NCBI GenBank assembly: GCA_022829145.1
Contig: CM040743.1
Coordinates: 5,534,646-5,598,645, forward strand
Length of the DNA: 64,000 nt
Reading direction: 5' to 3'
From: Albula goreensis
Lineage: Eukaryota > Chordata > Actinopteri > Albuliformes > Albulidae
A program made the position numbers and the translations under genes. A model generated the notes under the pieces. It worked only from the letters and a program-made list of their open reading frames with translations. It did not search any database and was not told the origin of the DNA. This document shows, in pieces, positions 36,781 to 61,187 of the stretch. Numbering within the stretch: the first letter of the stretch is position 1; each line of letters opens with the position of its first letter.

Positions 36781-39700
36781 CCTGACTCTGGCGCAGCTCC
36801 CCAGGTGAAGAATGGACACTCTGGGGTCTGTGTTTAAATGGGCCAAACTCACGAAAGAGCAGTCAAAATAGAGCGCATTGTCCTGAATAATCACTGACGT
36901 GTTTATTTCAAAACTATGCGGCATCAGTTTCACACTAGAAGGATGTTAACCGTTGGCTGCAGCGGCTGCATTCCAGACTGCGATCAGACAAACTTTCCCC
37001 TGTAACAGAGATCATACAAATCTGGGTTTGCAGTTAACGATATACCAATTATTCAGTATAATGTGTTTTTTAAAAGTCCTCTGACTGTGTTCATGACAGA
37101 ACTGCTCAAACGACAGGGGGAGGCCAAGGTAACTCCCAGGTCACAGTTTAGGCAAGAGGGGGCTCAGGAACTGTAAGGAACTCTAACGCAGACACTATGT
37201 AAAAAAAAAAACTGTTAGGTGTGTAGTCTGCTCTGGTATAAAAGTATGTCATGTTGAATGTGTAAACATACAAAAAGACTATAAAACTCTGCAGTGTTTA
37301 CGCAGTCTATGCAGCAGTGAAGTAACTCTATACAACTACACTCACACTAATTCATATATTCATTCATTCATTCATTCATTCATGCCACTTTCTTTTCTTT
37401 ACACAATTTGCTAAGCCTATTTGGCCCAGCAGATTCAGCTTGGTATTTAAATAGTTATTTGTGAATGTCCAGTTTTACATGACTGAGGATAGTAAGATGT
37501 GATGTGAGATATAGACCTAGCCACTTAATGTTTGGCCCTGTGAACGAACAGGGAAAACAAGTCAACAGTGTGCCATCTAGGACTTGAGTGGTGTGCTTCT
37601 CAGCTATGAAATAGTCATGTCCTGGAAATGGAGTCTAATTGGTTATCTATCTCTCTCTCCCTCTTCGTTAAACTATGCCTCCTGTTTACTTTGCTTGTGG
37701 ATATAGATTTTTATGTTTTTTTATTGAAAGAAAGCAGATTTTTTTTTTAGGAATGAACAAAGGATTGGTGTTGTGTATGGCAGGGCTAATGATAGTCAGG
37801 AGCGAGTTGTTATATTTCCCAGTAATTATTTGGATGTCGCTAACGCGCCACCTGTTGTTTGGCGACAATTAGCCGGCCCAGACGATTGGCTTCTTTTTCA
37901 GTCGGCGCGCCCACGCAGTTCACACCCCCCACTGTGTAAAAGGAACACCGCGGTCCCTCGGTCCACGGGGGACTCACTGATACGATCAAACGAATCATGT
38001 TTCCTTTTGTGGAGCGTTCACTTTTGAAAAGGAAAAAAAAAAAGATGGGGTCATTTCCAGTCACTGCCCAGAAAGCCATGCTTCGTTTTGTCCCGACAGA
38101 GTGTTTAGAAGTGCAGGGTGTGTGCCTAAGTGCGAGAACAGAAGCGAACCGGTTCGGTCCGCATGGAGGACTCCTGGAATGCATCGGTGTACGGTTACTG
38201 CAGCGCTGAATGCGCTTTGACAGTGACATCACACAATTGTGTGGTCAATAGGCTTTTCCCACTTCTTGGCTACATGTTTGAATCCAGCTGAATCTTTCAC
38301 AGCAACAGGGGGCATTATGGGTTTGTCAGGATCCGTATTTGTTCACCACTGCATGTATTCTATGTTTATCCGGGGTTTATGCAGTGTTTATATATGGTGT
38401 AGCGGGGTGGTAGTATGGCATTTGAATCAATTTTAACTCACTCTACCTGTACTGACTTTCATCTGCCACAGGAGGGCAGTAAAGACTGATACCGTCTTTC
38501 ACGCATGATCACACACGATTGTCTACTGGACAGCTCTCAAGGGCCAAACAAACTACAGAAAGTATGTTAAGTTTTCCAGAGTAGTCATCTGTCTTTTAAG
38601 ATACCTCACTGTTAACACGTGATGGGAGAATAATGTACCTTGACAATGAAAGTGAGTTTATTTTATATTTCATGCTTCAAGTGATGCACTGGTTGCACAT
38701 TATTATAGTGTCTTATTGTGAAGGGCAAAACCTTGTTATCAGTTGACACAAGTAAGTGATTGACGACTAATTTTAGCCATTCACTGATGGACTGTGAACC
38801 ATCTAAAAACATCTGAACACACATCAGTAAGATACTTTCTAAAACATAAATTGAGTGCCCCTCATACAATAGCATATAACGTCCAGTTGTAACAAAAAAG
38901 AACAAAGATGTCTGTGAAAACAACGCCGTTAAAACAGATATTGAACTAGGTGTTATGAGAGTGCAGAAACCAAAATGGACAAAGCTTCAATTTCCTGAAT
39001 GAAAATCAAAACCTTTCAAGGGAATATGAAAGAAAAAGTTTAATATCTTTCATATCATTCTGAAATTACCAGCAGTCATATTCAACACAATGATGTCAGA
39101 AAACACCAACACCCCTAGAGTAATTAATCTTTTTGACAGTCGTTATTAAAACAGCTCAAAACAAAGCTTTTTTTATTAGCCGTGTCTGCTTTAAATTATC
39201 TAAGTTGTCATTTGATATGAAACTCAAACCATAGATAACAGATCGCATATAGTGCTCTCCATCCAAATTTTTTTGTGTTGAGAGGCTTCAATGTGCCATT
39301 GTTTGAGTAAACTGGTGATGTAACAGATCTCCTAACCAATGGGTGGCAGACATATTGGTGTACAGCCATTTTGTGCTCCACTCAGACCGCCAGACCCTGC
39401 GTCTAAAACGATCTCAGACGCCTGCGTCGACCAAGGGTCACGGCTGGTCAGGTGTGGCCTGATTTAGTCCTCTGAGCGAGAGACACGGTGCAGAAAAACC
39501 TGCGACGAGACCAACAGATGGGACCAAGCGGCAGCTGCTTTTGGACAGGGCTGACCCACGCTGGCTAAAATTGGGTCCATTCAGGCTTAAGTCTTTAGGC
39601 AGGGGTTGCCACCGGCAGGAATCAATCTTGTAATGCCACTACATGATAAAAAGTAAAATTAAAACAAAATGGTTTAATAATTAAATATCCACACTCAGCA

Positions 39701-39810
39701 ATTTACAGTTAATATAAGGCACAAAACATCCAAACTTTTCGGCATACTGCCTTCATGTATGTGTGTGGGGCTCTGCATGTTTAGCCACTTTCAGGGGTCT
39801 TAGGACTGGT
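36781..39810. other. fzd8-gjd4 intergenic DNA, right part
   Basis: Contains the ATTC microsatellite. CpG-bearing DNA at 37850-38220 has no recognised gene. The end may include the gjd4 3' UTR, but no convincing minus-strand poly(A) signal was identified close by. Confidence 0.45.
37357..37383 (+). repeat. (ATTC)n microsatellite
   Basis: Six to seven ATTC units. Confidence 0.9.
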
Positions 39811-40311
39811 TCACACCCATGCTCTCCTCTCTGAGTCAGCGCTTTCTGGCCGCGTTTCCACAGTGTCCACCAGGGTGCGCTGTCCCACCCTCTGGGCGCG
39901 GGCCATAGTGGGGGTCCCTATGGGGCGTCTACCTTGCCGTGGGGTCGGGGGTGGCCTTTTGGGACGTGGCGTCCCCTGGCATCTGGGTTCAGTCGGGTTC
40001 GGTTCCATCTCCCCCTTCCCCGTCCCCCTCAGTATCCATGTGGGCATTGTTGCAGTTAGCGTTGGGCCCGTCGCCTCCTTCAAATGAGTGCCAGTGCCCA
40101 CAGCCCTGTCCCCAACTTCCAGCAGGTGGGCAGAGCCTGGTTCCTCAGCTCTTGATTGGCTGGCTCCTCTCTTGCGGAATGTAGTGGAGGCCCCCAGGTC
40201 TGCTCTTACATTGTTCAGTGAGAGGTAGTCCTCTTCCTTCTCCTCGACCTTCTCCTTCACATCCTCCTCACGCATCATCTTCATCACCGTCCTCCCTCTC
40301 CCTCCTCTGCC
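39811..40311 (-). pseudogene. gjd4: Out-of-frame continuation of the gjd4 cytoplasmic tail
   Basis: This reading frame is open from 40311 down to the TGA at 39811-39813 and overlaps the end of the gjd4 exon in the other frame. It encodes an acidic start, the stretch YLSLNNVRAD, a long Pro/Arg-rich cytoplasmic tail and the end ERRAWV. To my recollection human GJD4 also has a long low-complexity tail of similar size that ends in WV, so this looks like the true carboxyl tail displaced by a one-base shift in the purine-rich tract at 40268-40311. A natural frameshift, an assembly or read error, or an unrecognised splice are all possible. Confidence 0.65.
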
Positions 40312-40944
40312 TCACACACCACCAGAAGGCATAGGCCAGGTCTGCCAGGCTGAGCAGGAGGGATAAGGCACTGAGTCCCAGGGTAAAGAGTAGCATGGTG
40401 CTCTTCTCTGCGGGCCTGGAGGTGAAGCACTCCACCATGGAGGTGCAGGGCGCCTCGTAGCAAACGAACTTCCTTGGGACGCCAAGCCCGAAGAGCAGGT
40501 ACTGAGCCGCCCCAAAACCGGCCTCAAGCCCAGTCCGCAGAAGCACTTGGGCGAGGTAAGCGCTAGCAAAGCCACGCCCCTGGACGGCAAAGGCCCGCCC
40601 CCGAGTGTCAGAGCCCCGCCCCTGAACAGCAGAAGGGTTCCGGAGCATCCCCGTAGAGAGGTTTTCGACACAGCTTCCGGGACTTTCCGCCGCCAGACTC
40701 GCCGCTGACACCCGGTGGAAGACGCAGGCGGCGAAGACGGCGAGAGGCATCAGGAGCGAGAGGAGCTGGACGGACCAGAAGCGGAGCGGTGACAGGGGGG
40801 AGGAGATGTCGTAGCAGGCGTTAGCGCAGCCGGGCTGGATGGTGTTGCACACAAAGCGCTCTTGCTCGTCTCCATACAGGGGAAATCCAGCCAATAGGAG
40901 AGCAGGAAACCTCAGCACCACCAGCAGAACCAGCCAGACTTTTC
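40268..40944 (-). CDS. gjd4: gjd4 exon 2 (channel-forming part)
   Basis: The acceptor AG is at 40946-40945. The first two bases complete the glycine codon begun in exon 1. The exon carries all four membrane segments and both three-cysteine extracellular loops, and ends at a TGA at 40268-40270. The polypyrimidine tract before the acceptor is weak, but no better site keeps the frame. Confidence 0.88.
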
Positions 40945-42241
40945 CTTTTGTTCAAAAACACAACATACTATCACTGATTTTACATATATATTTCATTAAT
41001 ATGTATTAAATAATTACATTTTTGCTATTTAGCAGATGGGCTTGCTTGCACAGTCCATATTTTTACATGCTGTGCATATGTGCAACTGGATATTTAGTTC
41101 AGTTCAGTGTTATCTTCTGTATCACTTTTTACAAGAATATTGTCACAAAGCAGCTATACATTTTGCATTGGAGCTTTTCCAGTTTCTCAGACTAGAGCTG
41201 CTTTCCTCAGAACAAGTCAAAGGTGACAGGTGGCAAGGAAAGATTCCTCCAGGAGAAGGACGAGACCCTGCTTATAGCCGCGCTCAGAGGGGGAGCCCAT
41301 CTGCTGCCGGTCAGCACTGGGCAGTCTTAATGAGTTTAACAGCAGAGTACATTAACGCAAACTGACTGGTCAGTAAAGTATATTTAACAATACATATTTA
41401 GTGAAGTCATTTAGGTGAAGCATCTTGCTCAATGGCACAATGGCAGTGCAGTGCCTGGGAATTGAAACTGCCACCTTTGAGCCTATTATGTCCAACACTA
41501 TGCCACCACCCATAATAATTACTTTGAAAGTGTAACTATTGTATGTAAATGTTGTTTGAAGCATAATTGCAGCTGAGTCACAAACCCATCTAATTGTGAA
41601 AGTATGACATGTACACAGTGTTATTCATTATATTATAAGTTACAGCACACTTTAAATCTGATCAAATATTTGTTTAGAGTCGTACAGGCAGGCATCTGCC
41701 AAGTTTTTGTTGAAGTTGCTCATACCAGTTTGTCAAACATATAAAACGCTTATGAAAACCTGCACAGCACTGATAGTGTTGAACGCTGCCCAGCAGCTAA
41801 TGGAAGATGAATTGTTTCTGCAAAATGCCCACAAGGGCACACTGAATGTACACACTCAATCTGAATCTCCAGCTACTGTTTGAGCATTACGAAAGTTTGT
41901 ATCACCATAAATATTTTAGTTATTTCTCTATTCTTATTTGTGAAATTGTTGAACAACATCATACATCATGGAGACATTATTATGTAAAATCCTTTCCTTT
42001 TCCATCAGTTTTTGTCACAAATTGATATAATAACAGTATTTTATAAAATAATAAAAAACACCTTTATGCTCACATTACTTCTCTATTGATTCATTTCTAG
42101 GTCAAATGGAATACTGAATGCCCTATTCTCCCCAGTGACAAAATCAGTCCCCATCTAGCACCAAGCTGAGTACCCACCTATGATGGTGATATTGCAGCTG
42201 ATGGTTATGAAGAGATCTCCCATGATGCCGTGTGCACCCAT
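40268..42241 (-). CDS. gjd4: Gap-junction delta-4 connexin (two exons, frame ends early)
   Basis: Connexin subunit of intercellular gap-junction channels. The coding join is exon 1 42178-42241 and exon 2 40268-40944, giving 246 aa to the first in-frame stop. Exon 1 encodes a GJD4-type N-terminus with the core ITISCNITIIG. The phase-1 splice rebuilds a glycine codon, then exon 2 continues KVWLVLLV into membrane segment 1. Loop E1 has C54, C61 and C65 (C-x6-C-x3-C) and loop E2 has C183, C188 and C194 (C-x4-C-x5-C), the connexin signature. Four membrane segments are visible. The intracellular loop carries a small internal repeat (AVQGRG twice, 14 residues apart). The frame stops in an acidic stretch just after membrane segment 4, while the likely remaining tail continues in another frame (see 39811-40311). 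The place next to fzd8 and ccny matches human GJD4. Family assignment is firm; whether the gene is fully functional is open. Confidence 0.9.
41020..41345. repeat. Interspersed repeat in the gjd4 intron
   Basis: It starts with the TTTAGCAGATGGGCTTGCTT block. It continues with CACAAAGCAGCTATACATTT and GGTGACAGGTGGCAAGGAAA, a sequence pattern I know as common in fish intergenic DNA. Family not assigned. Confidence 0.45.
41390..41515 (-). mobile_element. SINE-like copy in the gjd4 intron
   Basis: TTAGGTGAAGCATCTTGCTC, CAGTGCCTGGGAATTGAAAC and CCACCTTTGAGCC match the other copies, with a degraded B-box on the minus strand. Confidence 0.5.
42178..42241 (-). CDS. gjd4: gjd4 exon 1 (coding part)
   Basis: The ATG is at 42239-42241 and the exon ends at a GTGGGT donor after 21 codons plus one base. 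The encoded GDLFITISCNITIIG aligns residue for residue with the human GJD4 N-terminus as I recall it, and is the expected 22 residues long. An earlier in-frame ATG is not needed. The 5' UTR probably continues into the region up to about 42800. Confidence 0.85.
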
Positions 42242-42649
42242 GCTGTCAGCACGGACACGCTGCCCCCTTCTGCGCCCCCCCACCGCTGCCGTCACCACCC
42301 GAGGGGGAGAGAGAAAGAGAGAGGAGCACTCAAGAAGAGCTCCAGAGGTGTGTGGGGGGGGGTATCCGTTTGAGTCCAAAGACAACAGACGGAAACTCAG
42401 GTGGCAGTCAGGTAGGCCCAAGGCTTCTAGCAGAGAGGAATCTGCACACAGCTGTAGGTGTTGTCTGGGAAGGCCGGTCCAGTCAGGATTACGCTGGGTC
42501 ACACACACTAGTCTTCCAGGGTGCCGGTGGCTTGAGTTTTACCTCTTTTCGAGTCTCTCTCTCTCTCTGTCTCTCTCTTTCCTTCCCTCTTCCAGCAACA
42601 ACTGCTCCCAGACAACAGAAGACAGGAGACTCTGAGTCCCACCGGGAGC

Positions 42650-42800
42650 TATTCTTGCTTGCCCAAGGCATGCTGGGTAGCTAACATTGCCGGGATATTT
42701 TCGGCAGCGGTGGTTGCTCCTTTCAGGAGAACCACCGGAGATTCTCCTGCTATTTCACAGCGCTGAATTCCCCAAACAAGCGAAGCACTTGTTCAAGTAA
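42650..42800. promoter_or_regulatory. Candidate bidirectional promoter by gjd4 exon 1
   Basis: It carries GGCATGCTGGGTAGC, similar to ZNF143/THAP11 sites, and CpG-bearing sequence about 420 bases upstream of the gjd4 ATG. A CAAGTAAGAG donor on the plus strand at about 42796 suggests a possible divergent transcript. Weak evidence. Confidence 0.25.
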
Positions 42801-43982
42801 GAGAAATAATTCATGCCTAAGGAGTTAAAAAAAATCGCTGTTGGGCTTGAACAGGGACGACTGCAGTCAACCATTTTACCAGCAGAGGGCGATGGTGCGC
42901 AACAAGAAAGTCATTTCGCAGACTGGATTCCTCCATCCCTGTGTGACCAGCTCTTGTATCCAACTCTGCACAATTTATTGCACATTATCTGCATTTTATT
43001 GGAGGATTGGCTCACACACAGCCTCCCTTTGACCTGCCTTCTTTTACCCTGCCTGTAATGGAAGACCCACAAACACCTGAGGGAACATAGGGCTGTGTCT
43101 CAATGCAAGCAACCTGATCACAAAGATTTAATCTAACAAAGATCTAGGATTAAATCTTAATGGTCTCCAGGTGGCACAGGGTTTAAGGTGCAGATCCACA
43201 CACCTCATCTTGTAGTTTGTGGTGAGGCAGCTATTGTCTCAGGTTTGTCAGAGAAATACAAGGTGTAAGCTAGTTAAACTCAGTCTAATGACTCACCAGC
43301 ACCCCCTCCTGGCCAGCTGGGTAACTGCAGGTTCATCCATCAGCACAGCATACTCACAACTTGCGGGGCACTGGGAATGAGTAAATTAGTGAGGGTTAAC
43401 TGCCACATGATTGGGGCGAGTCACGTTGATGCCCCTCCCCTGAGACAGTAGATGGGGCTGATGACATCATTGAGTTTTTGTGTATAAAAAAAGGGGAGAT
43501 TTTTTTAAATGTTACAACTACCCACAATTCTATGGTGGAGCAAACAACAGCGAGGTGCTTCGTCAGTGGTTGAATTTAAATAGGTCATGTTCAGAAACCC
43601 CAGACAAGCAGCGTATTCCATCAGATCATCCCATCACATATTAGTTTGACTTCGGCTGGATACAGCTCAAGGTTCTCTACATCAGAACTCAAAAGGTATT
43701 GAAGGCCTTAGATCTATCTTGGCTGTGTAGACATTTGAAATATCTTTACATTTTTTACTCAGAACTCTGCTTGCCTCTGTCTTCCCCACTTTTGATATAG
43801 ACAGTTACTTTTGATTCTATGTGCTGAGTCTTCCTTAAAGCATATCAATGTTTTACATTTTCCTTTGTGCGTAAATGCAAGCTTATAGGAATAGAGGCAT
43901 TCTGCTGTTCACCCAGCCTGCAATGTATTCAACACACAATGCCTACAAATGGAAAAGAATTCAATACAAAGGAGAAAAATGT
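42801..43982. other. gjd4-ccny intergenic DNA
   Basis: No gene recognised. There is a possible SINE head at 43160. Confidence 0.45.
43160..43260 (+). mobile_element. Possible SINE head fragment
   Basis: CTCCAGGTGGCACAGGGTTT resembles the A-box region of the SINE at 50.6 kb, but no clear B-box follows. Weak call. Confidence 0.25.
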
Positions 43983-44008
43983 TTTATTGCAAGTTGAAAA
44001 GTTTTATT
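43983..44008 (-). terminator. Candidate distal poly(A) signals of ccny
   Basis: Two AATAAA hexamers on the minus strand lie 20 bases apart, about 4.9 kb after the ccny stop. They are the most 3' convincing pair before clearly repeat-bearing intergenic DNA. Confidence 0.35.
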
Positions 44009-45208
44009 TCTTTTGTAGATTTCAGAACATTGTTTTGTGAAATGGGTCCATCTGTGAAATCAAAAAGATTACAACAGAGACATCATGCTCGTACTCAGTC
44101 TTAAGTCCCAGAGAACGAAACGGACAAGATCACTTTACACAACAAACAGAAAATACAATCAACCAAGATCACCCAAGAGGTTCAACTTCGTGTTTGGCAA
44201 ACTGAGAACAGGGGAGGGAAAAAATGAAGCATGAATCATTTCAAAATCTATGAACATAAAACACTGACATAATAATACAAAAAACATAAAACAAATCATA
44301 AAATCTAAGGAACTCACATTTTACAGCAGTCATTTTTTGTTAGCACAGGTAAAAACCAATAATATACAGACAATTAATGTTCAGTTCCAACTAATCCTTA
44401 CAGCCTTAAAAAAAGCAAAGAAACTCCATCTGGAGGTAGAGTTCACAGCACATGGGTCCACCTGTCACCTGCCAACTGGACCCGGTTTACTGGAGCTCTG
44501 CCATGATACCCTGACAGAGCATAAGCACATTAAATAAATATGAAGTACAATCGTCTGCTAATTATTCTCCATTCACGAGAGGCTACCACAGCCTCTCCAA
44601 ACGACTCAGAGATCCACATACATGTCTGCGTTCATCACTCTATTTTTCTTCTCCTCTCTTTCACACTCACTCTTTTTTGTTCCCATACACTCTGGTCATA
44701 CAAATTCATTCCCCCTCAACACAGAAATGGCACAATATTCAACACTAATACTCAGTTTTCTTCAATATCCAGCCTTATTCTTCAGGGAAATGAATGTGGC
44801 TTTGGACATGACCACTATAGCATGATGCCAAATTTGGATATTTCACTAATTTGTATTTTTGTGTTTAGGGGGGGTGGGAATGATTCATAGAACAGAAAAT
44901 GAATTCCTGCGCCACAGCGTGTGACATCAGTACTGGAAAGCCCACTGTGAAAATTAAGGAGGTTCCTTCCTTCAAGGATTAAACCCTTCCTTAGAAACCA
45001 GGAGAAAACAAAACACACCACTGCACATTATGACCCTGCGGTAATAATGCTTCACAACTGATCACAAAGCGTAGAGTTTCTGAGACGGACAGACATGCAC
45101 ACTTCATATATGCCAGGGTTCACAGGGAGAACTGAGCACTGCAGAGTGAGTGTGTGGGCGTAACCTCAATTCCCCTTGCTTTCCTGACAGTTTCTCTCCC
45201 TCTACCTC

Positions 45209-45250
45209 TCACACACACACACACACGCACGCACGCACGCACACACATGC
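45209..45250 (+). repeat. (CA)n/(GCAC)n microsatellite
   Basis: A CA run continues into GCAC units. Lies in the predicted ccny 3' UTR. Confidence 0.9.
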
Positions 45251-46484
45251 AAACACAGTGTCAGCGCTCTTCTTCGGGAAACCAGGGTACAGTTTAACCA
45301 TTACGATCTCCCTTCAAATCCAAAATCGCATCCATCCAAAGACAAACATCTTCAACCACATCTTCTCTGCATCCTCAAACGGGCCAATTCAATTAGAACA
45401 GCTAAATCGATAACACTTTTACAATGTATTACTTCCCAAAAATTAAAAAAAAAACCATTCCAGACTGCTTAAAAAAAGGCTGTGCAAACTTCCATGACAT
45501 CGGATATCAGGTGGGAATAATGTAAATGTAATCCATCTCAACCGTAATCTGTGGTGCAGAAATCATTTTTCGAAATAATAATTTGTTGGAAGCAAAAATA
45601 CCTCCTACTTGGTCATATTTCTTCAGGGACTAACAAGTACTACAAGTATAAAAATACCTGTATTGTAATTTTCACTTACTAATTATTACATTTAATGAAT
45701 AAGATGACTAAATAAGACATACCAGCATGGAATGGGAAACAGAATTTAAAGAGCACAGTTGAGGGGAATGAAGCTGGTATCGCTGTTTAGAGTAAGCGAT
45801 GCCATTTAACCTCCATTTTGTCTCAGATTTGCTGGTCTGAGCTCCATTAGATGGTACAGTACAATGAAACTGGGCTGAGCCATGACAAAAAAGAGAATAA
45901 AAAAAAAAAGATTAAATATTCAAAACTGATAACACAGAATAGTTCTTTTGACTGCTTTTAAACATTTTTTTAAAGACAGATTTACTTCTGAAACTGAGAA
46001 AGTTAAAACTTTTAGTTTTTGAGCAATTAATAAAAACACTGACAGCAGCTGAAATGTGAAAACACTGCTACATGAAAACTCATGTCAAATAAGCGCGTTT
46101 TAAATATGAACAACGACAGACCTTCTCCTCAACCTGTATTAAATGAATGAAAATCTCTAAGAACAAGACTGGGAAATAATTAAATCATTAATAAACCAGG
46201 GCATTTTCTCTTACTATAAATACTGATTAGCACTCAAGTTATAAATATTTCAATACATTTTTTTAAAGTCATGTTTTTAATCATCTTAAATATTTTATAC
46301 ACTGTACAAAGTTTCATTTCAAAATTATATATCTGAATGCTTCTGTGAACAAGGTTGATTTTCTTTGAGTACGATACAAATGATAAAAGTTACTCTTGAA
46401 ACAGAAATTTTCACATATTTTACTGCAAGATCTAATTAAAAAATAAATGTCCAAGAGACGACACAATAATTCGGCATGAGCTCC

Positions 46485-46605
46485 ATCATGCCATATTTCT
46501 TTAGATTTTTTTTTTTTTTTTAATTTTACTCTTTTATTAATTTTGGAAGAATTGTATTACAACATAAACAAAGGCTCAGGTTCAGGCTAAAAGATCAAGT
46601 TCACG

Positions 46606-46643
<38 letters not shown>

Positions 46644-46650
46644 GGCATCA
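46485..46650. repeat. A/T-armed inverted repeat in the ccny 3' UTR
   Basis: ATGCCATATTTC followed by a T run on the left pairs with a 32-base A run (46609-46640) followed by TATGGCAT on the right, enclosing about 90 bases. In RNA or single-stranded DNA this could fold into a long hairpin. It may also be a young foldback element. Confidence 0.6.
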
Positions 46651-48960
46651 CGTTCAGTTCTCCTCAAAAATATACAGTATATTCATTTTGGAGACAGCAG
46701 AAAATATAGCCCAGAGAACAAGGAGGAGATGCACCACATCGGCAGCACAACGACAGACACTGTTATTGGTGTTAAAATCTTTGTCATCCAGTCCACCACA
46801 CGCTGTATGTCCAGTGGATCCCTATCCCAGGATTCCCTTCTCTAGGCTGGATGTACGTGTCCTTCTTCTTGTGTTCAGTTTTGAAAGTGCCCGGTCCTTC
46901 ATGTATGATTTTGCAATATGATCATACCCATAAATATGATTTTGTGGCCATGTACCGCTTCTCATTTTAATTTTTTAAATACTATTTTTTTTTTTTTTTT
47001 TAATCATGGAAGTGTCTTCCTGCCATTTTAGCTTTTTTTTGCCTAATGGAAGACATAAAAATTATCAAAATGGATTTTGGGGCGAGATCATTTTATCAGA
47101 GTTCTGCGCTTTCAGAATACAGTTGGGGAAAATGGATTTTCAGGGACATTTGTTACGATTTTAAAATCTGAAAATTCAGCCTCAAAGAGAAGGGAGAGCA
47201 TCAATCGACTTGAGCGACGCTCACATTTCTGTTTCTCTTCATTCTTTCACATGCTGAGCCATTAACACGAGAGGCAACTGCCCGAGCACTGGTCCCAGAT
47301 CAGTAGTAACATCAGGCCTACAGCAGCCCCATCTAGAGGGTTCTCTCTACTTGGACCACCTCCACAACTCTCCTCCATTGTAACTGTGTAGAAACTCCAG
47401 CATGTCATTATTTCACTATTTCAGTTCTTTAAGTCCACGAATCAGGACACGACATCGCTGGAGGGTTACACCTTTTTCCAACACCTAGAAATTCTAATTT
47501 TGATATCCCCCCTCCAATTTGAAGAGTCTCTTGAAATTTCAGAGATGGGTATTACATGGATTCCTGTTCACTATGCTTATTTTTACAGGATGTTTTAATG
47601 CCTCGCTGTGATAAAACTTCATCTTCTTGACAGTGCATTTCAGATTTGGCAAAAGGTGCAGGGCAGTGAACTTAAAAAGTAGTGAGCGGTGAACTTGAAA
47701 ACTCCTGAATGTGACGTGTGGGAACCTGTGTGGCAGACGATGTCAGACCCCCACTCATCTGTCGTCATCCCTCTCTTTCTGTTTTCGTTTTCCTCTCCGT
47801 CTTTCTTTGTCACAAGGCATGTGATGGGCAGCACCAGAGACGCAATGCATCATGGGACTATGAGGGAACCTGCCGGAGGCCAGAACGGGAACACAGCTCT
47901 CCCTCAGTTCATCTGTTTCTCGATGGTCATCACCACGACAACCGCAGGAAAGCAAGCCAGTGCTGCCTCCAGTCTCCTCCCACCTCCTGGCAGAGCTTCC
48001 TTTGGAACTCTCCGGAACCCTAATGGAACACTTGTAAACGGCACAGTTGGGAGGACGAAATTAAGTAGTAAAGTGAATTAGAAGTAAATTTACAGAGCTG
48101 AAAAACTATTAGGCCTACTCTCTGATATATTAGTAGTACCAATTTTGGTGTAGATTTGCGGGCGGGGGGGGGGTTGTTGAACAAGGTTAAAAGTTTTCTA
48201 GCCGTAGCTGGAAAGAAGATTCCACAGCTCTCACATACACAGCGGTTAATATACACCATTCTTTATCCCTGCTCAGGAATATGAGAAAAGAAACAAAAAC
48301 AGGAGTATGCCGGGCGTGCCCATCCAGTAACGTTACAATCCAGTAACATTAGTCCCGGAAACAAGGGAGCAAAAGCACTCATCAATTTCTGGCTGTAAGG
48401 AAGGGAGGCAGTAAAAACACACAAGGGAAGGCGTAGAGATCCAAAGACAGCTTGACCAAACATTGCTTGTGCTCAAAAGGGCCGTTTTGCTCCAAACAAG
48501 AATGTAAAACCATAGGAATGCATAAGAAAAGACAGTAAAACATCTGACGCGAGCATCCGTTCCAATTCAGCCACCTTAGTCACGGAGCCAACCTTCACAG
48601 GTCCGTTAACTAGTAGCGTGTGCAATTAAAAACACAAAAAAAAGTTCTTCATAAGAGGCCACAGGTAAGATTATTTCATTCCACCGCTTTGTTGACCTTT
48701 TCTGTTCAGTTACTTCAGTTCAGTGTCTTGCATCGCCCCCTGCAGGACGTTTTAAGAATGGCGCCCCATGCTACTGTTATAGTAACAGAATCAATAGTCC
48801 GAATGTGAGGTTTTCCGCTGGGCTGCGCCAGAACCAAGGCGCCAGGTTGAGCCTCTCGCTGGATTGAGAAGGTTCTTGGATTCCTCAAGGTGAGCTCCAA
48901 GAAGATTGGTTTCGCGGCTTCAGGTGAGCCGGGTCACAGACCGGACCCAGTTTGAGTCTG

Positions 48961-61187
<12,227 letters not shown>

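Larger units (their letters stand above)
43983..48960 (-). other. Probable long ccny 3' UTR
   Basis: AT-rich DNA without coding signal runs from the ccny stop to a pair of AATAAA signals on the minus strand (43983-43988 and 44003-44008). It contains a foldback around 46485-46650, T and A runs, and a short CA array at 45209-45250. The full length of the UTR is a guess; earlier poly(A) sites may be used. Confidence 0.4.

Noticed and set aside
42180..42684. Plus-strand 150-codon frames over gjd4 exon 1
   Set aside because: They are antisense to the gjd4 exon and include a CT tract, with no domain.
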